Assembly (NCBI GenBank): GCA_033764435.1
Contig: JANRIX010000022.1
Coordinates: forward strand, 129,564-193,563
Reading direction: 5' to 3'
Length of the DNA stretch: 64,000 bases
From: JAEUMY01 sp033764435
GTDB taxonomy: Bacteria > Pseudomonadota > Gammaproteobacteria > Burkholderiales > Usitatibacteraceae
Each line of letters begins with the position of its first letter. Positions within the stretch are counted from its first letter, which is position 1. Positions 59,324 through 64,000 of the stretch are shown piece by piece. A model generated the notes under the pieces. It did no database searches and had not been told where the DNA came from. It saw only the letters and a program-made list of their open reading frames with translations. Both the position numbers and the translations under genes were made by a program.

Positions 59324-59683
59324 ATGCCCCGAGTCAAACGCGGTGTAACCGCCAAAGCACGTCACAAGAAAGTTCTCGAGCAGGCCAAAGGCTTCCGCGG
59401 CCGCCGCGGCAATGTCTATTCCATCGCCAAAGAGGCGGTGATGAAGGCAGGCCAGTATGCCTACCGTGACCGCCGCAACAAGAAACGCGATTTCCGTGTT
59501 CTGTGGATCGCCCGCATCAACGCCGCCGTGCGTGAGGCCGGCATGACCTACAGCCGCTTCATGAACGGCCTGAAGAAGGCGTCCGTGGAAGTGGATCGCA
59601 AGGTTCTGGCTGATCTGGCCGTGACCGACAAGCCCGCTTTTGCCCGATTTATCGAGCAAGCCAAGGCAGGCCTCGGCGCGTAA
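59324..59683 (+). CDS. rplT: Ribosomal protein bL20
   Basis: The 119-residue basic protein (MPRVKRGVTAKARHKKVLEQAKGFRGRRGNVY) is bL20, needed early in 50S assembly. In other bacteria L20 also represses rpmI-rplT translation by binding their leader. Confidence 0.98.
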   Translation: MPRVKRGVTAKARHKKVLEQAKGFRGRRGNVYSIAKEAVMKAGQYAYRDRRNKKRDFRVLWIARINAAVREAGMTYSRFMNGLKKASVEVDRKVLADLAVTDKPAFARFIEQAKAGLGA

Positions 59684-59703
59684 GCAACATCGCAGCAAAC
59701 ACG

Positions 59704-59727
59704 CAAAGGGGCTCTAGGGCCCCTTTG
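59704..59727 (+). terminator. Terminator or attenuator between rplT and pheS
   Basis: CAAAGGGGC pairs perfectly with GCCCCTTTG, followed by TCATTT. It lies 44 bp before pheS and may separate ribosomal-protein from pheST expression. Confidence 0.75.
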
Positions 59728-59770
59728 TCATTTGTGGTTTCACCGCATCGCACCCTACACGGCACACACC

Positions 59771-60775
59771 ATGCAAGTTGAACTCGATGCCATCGTCGCC
59801 GACGCCCGCCAGGTGTTGGGCAATGTGCAAACTGTCGCTGAACTGGAGCAGACCAAGGCGCGCTACGTCGGAAAGACGGGCTCGCTCACTGAACAGATGA
59901 AGCAACTGGGCAAACTGCCACCAGAAGAGAGGCGAACGCCTGGCGCGCTGATCAATGCTGCCAAGCAGCAGGTCGAGGCCATCATTGCCGAGCGCAAGGA
60001 AGCGATCCTGTCCAAAGAGCTTGAAGCCAAGCTGGCCGCCGAGGCCTTGGACGTCACGCTCCCTGGCCGCACCCGCGGGCGGGGTGGCTTGCATCCGATT
60101 TCGCTGGCCCAGGAGCGCATCGAGAAGCTTTTTCATTCAATGGGATTCAGCGTCGCGGATGGCCCGGAAATCGAGACCGACTACTTCAATTTCACGGCGC
60201 TGAACACACCGGAAAAGCACCCGGCGCGATCGATGCAGGACACGTTCTACATCGAAGGGTCCAAGCATGTGTTGCGGACCCAGACTTCGCCGGTCCAGAT
60301 CCGCTACATGCAGTCGCACCAGCCGCCCATCCGCATCATCTGCCCGGGCCGCGTCTATCGCTGCGATCATGACGCCACGCACTCTCCCATGTTTCACCAG
60401 ATTGAAGGCCTCTGGGTCGATGAGGGCATCAGCCTTGCCGACCTCAAAGGAACCGTGACGCAATTCCTGCGGGGTTTCTTCGAGCGGGACGACATCAATA
60501 TCCGCTTTCGTCCCTCCTATTTTCCCTTCGTTGAGCCGGGTGTCGAGATCGACATGGAATGGAGCAGGGAAGGCGACGAGATCAAGTGGCTGGAAATCGC
60601 CGGCGCAGGCGTGGTGCATCCGCAGGTGCTGCGTAACGGCGGCATCGATCCGGAGAAGTATTCCGGCTTCGCCTTTGGCATGGGCCTTGATCGGCTGGCG
60701 ATGCTCCGCTACGGCGTGAATGACCTGCGCCTCTTCTTCGAAAATGACATCCGCTTCCTGAGGCAATTCGCATGA
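59771..60775 (+). CDS. pheS: Phenylalanyl-tRNA synthetase alpha subunit
   Basis: PheS is the catalytic subunit of the alpha2-beta2 enzyme. The 334 residues have the coiled N-terminus, GRTRGRGGLHPISLAQERIEKLFHSMGF, class II motif 2 (PGRVYRCDHDATHSPMFHQIEGL) and motif 3 (GFAFGMGLDRLAMLRYGVNDLR). ATG 59771 is used; a TTG-started extension from 59732 lies in the leader. It overlaps pheT by 4 bp. Confidence 0.98.
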   Translation: MQVELDAIVADARQVLGNVQTVAELEQTKARYVGKTGSLTEQMKQLGKLPPEERRTPGALINAAKQQVEAIIAERKEAILSKELEAKLAAEALDVTLPGRTRGRGGLHPISLAQERIEKLFHSMGFSVADGPEIETDYFNFTALNTPEKHPARSMQDTFYIEGSKHVLRTQTSPVQIRYMQSHQPPIRIICPGRVYRCDHDATHSPMFHQIEGLWVDEGISLADLKGTVTQFLRGFFERDDINIRFRPSYFPFVEPGVEIDMEWSREGDEIKWLEIAGAGVVHPQVLRNGGIDPEKYSGFAFGMGLDRLAMLRYGVNDLRLFFENDIRFLRQFA

Positions 60776-63153
60776 AAGTCTCCGTTAAATGGCTGAAGGA
60801 ACTGGTCAAGGTCGACCTGACCGCGGACGAGATTGCCCGCGCGCTCACCATGGCGGGACTCGAGGTGGAAGAGGCGCATCCGGTCGCGGCGAAATTCGAC
60901 CGCATCGTGGTCGCCGAAGTGCGGTCCACGGTGCAACATCCCAACGCGGACAAGCTGCGTGTGTGCGAAGTGGATGCGGGTACGGGCGGGCTGCTGCAGA
61001 TCGTGTGCGGTGCACCCAACGTCGCGCCCGGCCTGAAGGTGCCCTGTGCCCTGGTTGGGGCCAGCCTGCCCATGGCTGACGGCAAGACGCTGGAAATCAA
61101 GGCGGCGAAGCTTCGGGGCACGGATTCCAACGGCATGCTGTGTTCTGCGCGCGAGTTGGGCATGTCTGACGACCACGCCGGCCTGCTCATCCTGCCGGCG
61201 GATGCACCGGTCGGTGCGAATATTCGCGAGTATCTGGATCTGGATGACATCATCTTGACCCTGAAAATGACCCCCAACCGCGGAGACTGTCTGTCGATGG
61301 TGGGGGTTGCCCGAGACCTGGCCGCTGTGACCGGCGCAGCGCTGAAGGTGCCGACCATCGCGGCTGTCCCGGCGACCATCGACGATACGCGACCCATTCG
61401 GCTGACAGAGGATTCGGGCTGCGGGCATTACTGCGGCCGGGTGATTCGTGGCATCAATGCCAAAGCACAGTCACCCGCCTGGATGGTGCGCCGACTGGAG
61501 CGGGCGGGATTTCGCAGCATTTCGCCGTTGGTCGACATCACCAATTACCTCACCCTAGAGCGCGGCCGGCCGATGCATGCGTTCGACCTGGATAAGCTGT
61601 CGGGCGGCATCGATGTGCGCTACGCCCGCGCAGGCGAGACGCTTGAGCTGCTCAATGACCAGCAGGTGACGTTGTCCGCGGACACGCTGCTGATCTGCGA
61701 CGACGCGGGCCCCGTGGCGTTGGGCGGGGTGATGGGCGGAAAGTCGACCATGGTCACGGACAGCACCGTGAATGTGTTCTTCGAGGCGGCGTTCTTCGAT
61801 CCGGGCGTCATCCAGGGCAAGACTCGGGAATACGGGCTGAACAGTGACGCGGCCCATCGGTTCGAGCGCGGCGTTGATTTCACAAATGCCCGCGCCGGCA
61901 TCGAATTGGCCACGCGGCTGACCTTGGAAATCTGCGGCGGCGAGGCCGGCCCGGTGGTGGAAGCCACTGGCAAATTGCCGAAACGTCCGCCGGTACGCGT
62001 GCGCGCCGCCCGTGCGGGCGCCCTCATCGGTGTGCCCGTCGAGCTTGACGAGATCCTGCGAATATTTGCAGGCCTGCATTGCGGAGTGACTGCGGCAGGG
62101 GATGGTGCCTTGCTCGTCACGCCCCCCTCGTGGCGATTTGATCTCAACATCGAGGAAGATTTCATCGAGGAAGTCGCCCGCATTCGCGGGTATGACAGCG
62201 TGCCGGCCATCCCGCCCCGCTCATCCGTTCCGATGCTGCCGGTCGCCGAAGCACTGGTGTCGCGCAGCACGCTGAAGCGACGCATCGCTGGCCTGGGTTA
62301 CCAGGAGGTGGTGAACTACAGCTTCATTCCGGAAGAATGGGAAGCGGACCTGGGCGGGAACAAGGCTCCGATCCGGGTCGCCAACCCGATTGCCAGCCAC
62401 CTTGCTGTCATGCGTACCCAGCTCCTGGGCGGTCTCATCGACACGCTCAAGACCAACCTGAATAGAGGCGAGCTTCGGTTGCAGGTATTCGAGATCGGTC
62501 GCTGCTTTCTGGCCGATGAGGCTTCGTTCGACGCCCAACCGGAGCGGCTGGCCGCCTTGGCCTATGGTCCCCGGTATCCCGAACAGTGGGGGGAGGCGAA
62601 GGGAGAACGCGTCGACTTCTTCGCGATCAAAGGAGACGTTGAGAGCCTGCTGGCTGGACAGTCCTTGCGCTTCGAGCCGGTTGCCCATCCGGCACTGCAT
62701 CCGGGGCGGTCGGCCTCGGTTTGGGTGAATGGGACGCGCGCCGGCGTCCTCGGCGAGCTGCATCCGCGCTGGCAGCAGAAGCATGAATTGCCCTTCGCTC
62801 CGGTCTATTTCGAGTTGGCCACGGCACCGCTCCTGCAGTCTGCGGCCCCACGTTACAAGCAGCTTTCACGCATGCAGGCCACCCGCAGGGATGTCGCGCT
62901 GGTGGTCGATGATCAGGTCTCTGCAGGTGCCATGATCGAGGCTGTAAAGCCGGCTTTACCTCCCCAGATTGCCGAATTTGCGTTGTTCGATCTATACCGG
63001 GGTGCAAACCTCGATTCCGGGAAAAAAAGTGTTGCGTTTCGGGTGCTTATGCAAGATACTGACAGAACTTTGACAGATGACGAAGCTGACGCAATAGTAC
63101 GCACAATTGTTGAAGTGTTATCTTCAAAGTTCGGCGCAACCCTCAGAAAATAA
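60772..63153 (+). CDS. pheT: Phenylalanyl-tRNA synthetase beta subunit
   Basis: PheT provides tRNA binding and editing. The 793 residues include the EMAP-like tRNA-binding domain (about 40-150), the B3/B4 editing domain, the B5 DNA-binding-like fold and the C-terminal FDX-ACB anticodon-binding domain (FPATRRDVALVVDD-like: MQATRRDVALVVDDQVS). Length is normal. It is coupled to pheS by an ATGA overlap; ihfA follows after 9 bp. Confidence 0.98.
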   Translation: MKVSVKWLKELVKVDLTADEIARALTMAGLEVEEAHPVAAKFDRIVVAEVRSTVQHPNADKLRVCEVDAGTGGLLQIVCGAPNVAPGLKVPCALVGASLPMADGKTLEIKAAKLRGTDSNGMLCSARELGMSDDHAGLLILPADAPVGANIREYLDLDDIILTLKMTPNRGDCLSMVGVARDLAAVTGAALKVPTIAAVPATIDDTRPIRLTEDSGCGHYCGRVIRGINAKAQSPAWMVRRLERAGFRSISPLVDITNYLTLERGRPMHAFDLDKLSGGIDVRYARAGETLELLNDQQVTLSADTLLICDDAGPVALGGVMGGKSTMVTDSTVNVFFEAAFFDPGVIQGKTREYGLNSDAAHRFERGVDFTNARAGIELATRLTLEICGGEAGPVVEATGKLPKRPPVRVRAARAGALIGVPVELDEILRIFAGLHCGVTAAGDGALLVTPPSWRFDLNIEEDFIEEVARIRGYDSVPAIPPRSSVPMLPVAEALVSRSTLKRRIAGLGYQEVVNYSFIPEEWEADLGGNKAPIRVANPIASHLAVMRTQLLGGLIDTLKTNLNRGELRLQVFEIGRCFLADEASFDAQPERLAALAYGPRYPEQWGEAKGERVDFFAIKGDVESLLAGQSLRFEPVAHPALHPGRSASVWVNGTRAGVLGELHPRWQQKHELPFAPVYFELATAPLLQSAAPRYKQLSRMQATRRDVALVVDDQVSAGAMIEAVKPALPPQIAEFALFDLYRGANLDSGKKSVAFRVLMQDTDRTLTDDEADAIVRTIVEVLSSKFGATLRK
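61216..61227. repeat. Palindrome GCGAATATTCGC, copy 13 (coding)
   Basis: Exact copy in pheT, read as A-N-I-R. Confidence 0.9.
62058..62069. repeat. Palindrome variant GCGAATATTTGC (coding, 1 mismatch)
   Basis: One-mismatch form in pheT, read as R-I-F-A. Confidence 0.6.
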
Positions 63154-63162
63154 AAGAGAAAT

Positions 63163-63471
63163 ATGACTCTAACCAAAGCTGAGTTGGCTGATTTGATGTT
63201 CGAGAAGGTTGGCCTCAATAAAAGAGAGGCCAAGGACATGGTGGAGTCCTTCTTTGAAGAGATCCGCATGGCCCTTGAGAAGGGGGATAGCGTGAAATTG
63301 TCCGGCTTCGGAAACTTCCAATTGCGCAACAAGCCGCAACGGCCGGGGCGCAATCCCAAGACCGGGGAGGAGATTCCGATCACCGCACGCCGGGTTGTCA
63401 CCTTCCATGCCAGTCAGAAACTGAAGTCCCTGGTTGAGCAGTCATTTGATGGAAACCAGCCCAACGCATAG
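63163..63471 (+). CDS. ihfA: Integration host factor alpha subunit
   Basis: IHF alpha pairs with IHF beta to bend DNA at specific sites. The 102-residue protein matches closely (LTKAELADLMFEKVGLNKREAKDMVESFFEEI, GDSVKLSGFGNFQLRNKPQRPGRNPKTGEEIPITARRVVTFHASQKLK). The FQLR-KPQRPGRNPKTGE and HASQKLK wording is that of betaproteobacteria. It overlaps the next gene by 23 bp. Confidence 0.98.
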   Translation: MTLTKAELADLMFEKVGLNKREAKDMVESFFEEIRMALEKGDSVKLSGFGNFQLRNKPQRPGRNPKTGEEIPITARRVVTFHASQKLKSLVEQSFDGNQPNA

Positions 63472-63817
63472 CCTGCCGGTCATCCCGGCCAAGCGGTATT
63501 TCACGATCGGCGAAGTCAGCGAGCTCTGCGGCGTGAAGCCGCACGTGCTGCGCTACTGGGAACAGGAATTCACCCAGTTGAAGCCGCTGAAGCGGCGCGG
63601 CAACCGCCGGTATTACCAGCACCATGAAGTGCTGCTGATCCGGCGTATTCGCGAGTTGCTTTATGAACACGGGTTCACGATCAACGGTGCGCGCAATCGA
63701 CTGGAAGAGCCGCTTCCCGCAAAAGCCGCGCCGGTTGTCGCGGCCAAACCTGCAAAGGGATTGAGCGTCGCGCAGATTCGTGCCGAGTTGAAGGGTATTC
63801 TCGGCATTCTTGGCTAG
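63449..63817 (+). CDS. MerR-family transcriptional regulator
   Basis: This 122-residue protein has an N-terminal MerR helix-turn-helix (YFTIGEVSELCGVKPHVLRYWEQEFTQLKPLKRRGNRRYYQHHEVLLIRRIRELLYEHGFTINGARNRL) and a short Ala/Lys-rich C-terminus without metal-binding cysteines. The gene is a fixed companion of ihfA in beta- and gammaproteobacteria, but its targets are not known to me. The start at ATG 63449 overlaps ihfA. Confidence 0.93.
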   Translation: METSPTHSLPVIPAKRYFTIGEVSELCGVKPHVLRYWEQEFTQLKPLKRRGNRRYYQHHEVLLIRRIRELLYEHGFTINGARNRLEEPLPAKAAPVVAAKPAKGLSVAQIRAELKGILGILG

Positions 63818-63837
63818 CTCTGATTCACGCGTCGCGC

Positions 63838-63843
63838 TATAAT
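63838..63843 (+). promoter_or_regulatory. -10 box of tRNA-Pro
   Basis: A perfect TATAAT lies 12 bp before the tRNA and is followed by a GC-rich discriminator (GCGCGC), as in stringently controlled stable-RNA promoters. The -35 is poor. Confidence 0.75.
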
Positions 63844-63855
63844 GCGCGCTTTAGT

Positions 63856-63932
63856 CGGGGCGTAGCGCAGCCTGGTAGCGCACCTGCATGGGGTGCAGGG
63901 GGTCGGAAGTTCGAATCTTCTCGCCCCGACCA
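63856..63932 (+). tRNA. tRNA-Pro (anticodon GGG)
   Basis: The 77-nt gene folds as a full cloverleaf: acceptor stem CGGGGCG/CGCCCCG, anticodon stem CCTGC/GCAGG with loop ATGGGGT (anticodon GGG at 63890-63892), T arm with TTCGAAT, discriminator A and encoded CCA. It reads CCC/CCT proline codons. Confidence 0.97.
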
Positions 63933-63951
63933 AAAGAAATCCCCAGAGAAG

Positions 63952-63974
63952 CCGCCCCACGGGGCGGTTTTTTG
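63952..63974 (+). terminator. Rho-independent terminator after tRNA-Pro
   Basis: CCGCCCC pairs with GGGGCGG (63961-63967), followed by six Ts and GTTT. The last 26 bases of the window hold nothing further. Confidence 0.9.
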
Positions 63975-64000
63975 TTTCCCGATTGAGTTTTTCCCTCGCC

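Noticed and set aside
59732..59770. A Phe-rich leader peptide for pheST attenuation, beginning at the TTG
   Set aside because: The reading frame runs directly into pheS and has one Phe only; the hairpin at 59704 lies before it.

Overview
The window is a GC-rich chromosomal segment from a motile proteobacterium, very probably a betaproteobacterium. The evidence is the thrS-infC-rpmI-rplT-pheS-pheT-ihfA-merR-tRNA-Pro block, the IHF-alpha sequence, and the flgN-flgM-flgA // flgB-L layout. The exact genus cannot be read from the sequence. No phage, insertion sequence or CRISPR array is visible.

Layout. Positions 1-3860 hold two paralogous membrane sensor histidine kinases (the first cut by the window edge) with a BLUF blue-light receptor gene and a small unknown gene between them. 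Positions 4082-10561 are flhB-flhA-flhF-flhG-fliA (export gate, polar-placement GTPase and its partner, sigma-28), followed by a single-domain response regulator (10777-11193). flgN, flgM and flgA lie on the minus strand (11433-13169), divergent from flgB-C-D-E-F-G-H-I-J-K-L (13327-24145). Minus-strand signalling genes follow (24244-29722): a multi-PAS hybrid kinase and a NarL-type response regulator/kinase pair. Positions 29908-52231 are one long chemotaxis cluster: MCP, cheY, cheA, MCP, cheW, six further MCP loci, cheR, cheD, cheB. It has eight receptor loci in all, one split by an apparent single-base frameshift. Minus-strand REC-GGDEF-EAL and secreted serine protease genes follow (52406-56070). 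The window ends with the translation block and tRNA-Pro(GGG) (56410-63932).

How it works together. FliA (sigma-28) is encoded here, and nine sites resembling its promoter (T-N-A-[AC], about 15 bp, then GCCGATNA) precede flgM, flgA, flgK, the che operon, two further MCPs, a response regulator, the EAL protein and the secreted protease. Motility, chemotaxis, probable c-di-GMP breakdown and one exported protease therefore look like a single late-flagellar regulon.

Most unusual signal. The 12-bp palindrome GCGAATATTCGC occurs 13 times exactly (plus three one-mismatch forms), where a random 64-kb sequence would hold about 0.004. Coding copies use all three reading frames, and six copies sit in gaps between genes, several directly beside ribosome binding sites in the flg operon. 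This points to selection on the DNA or RNA itself. It is the best candidate here for an undescribed system.
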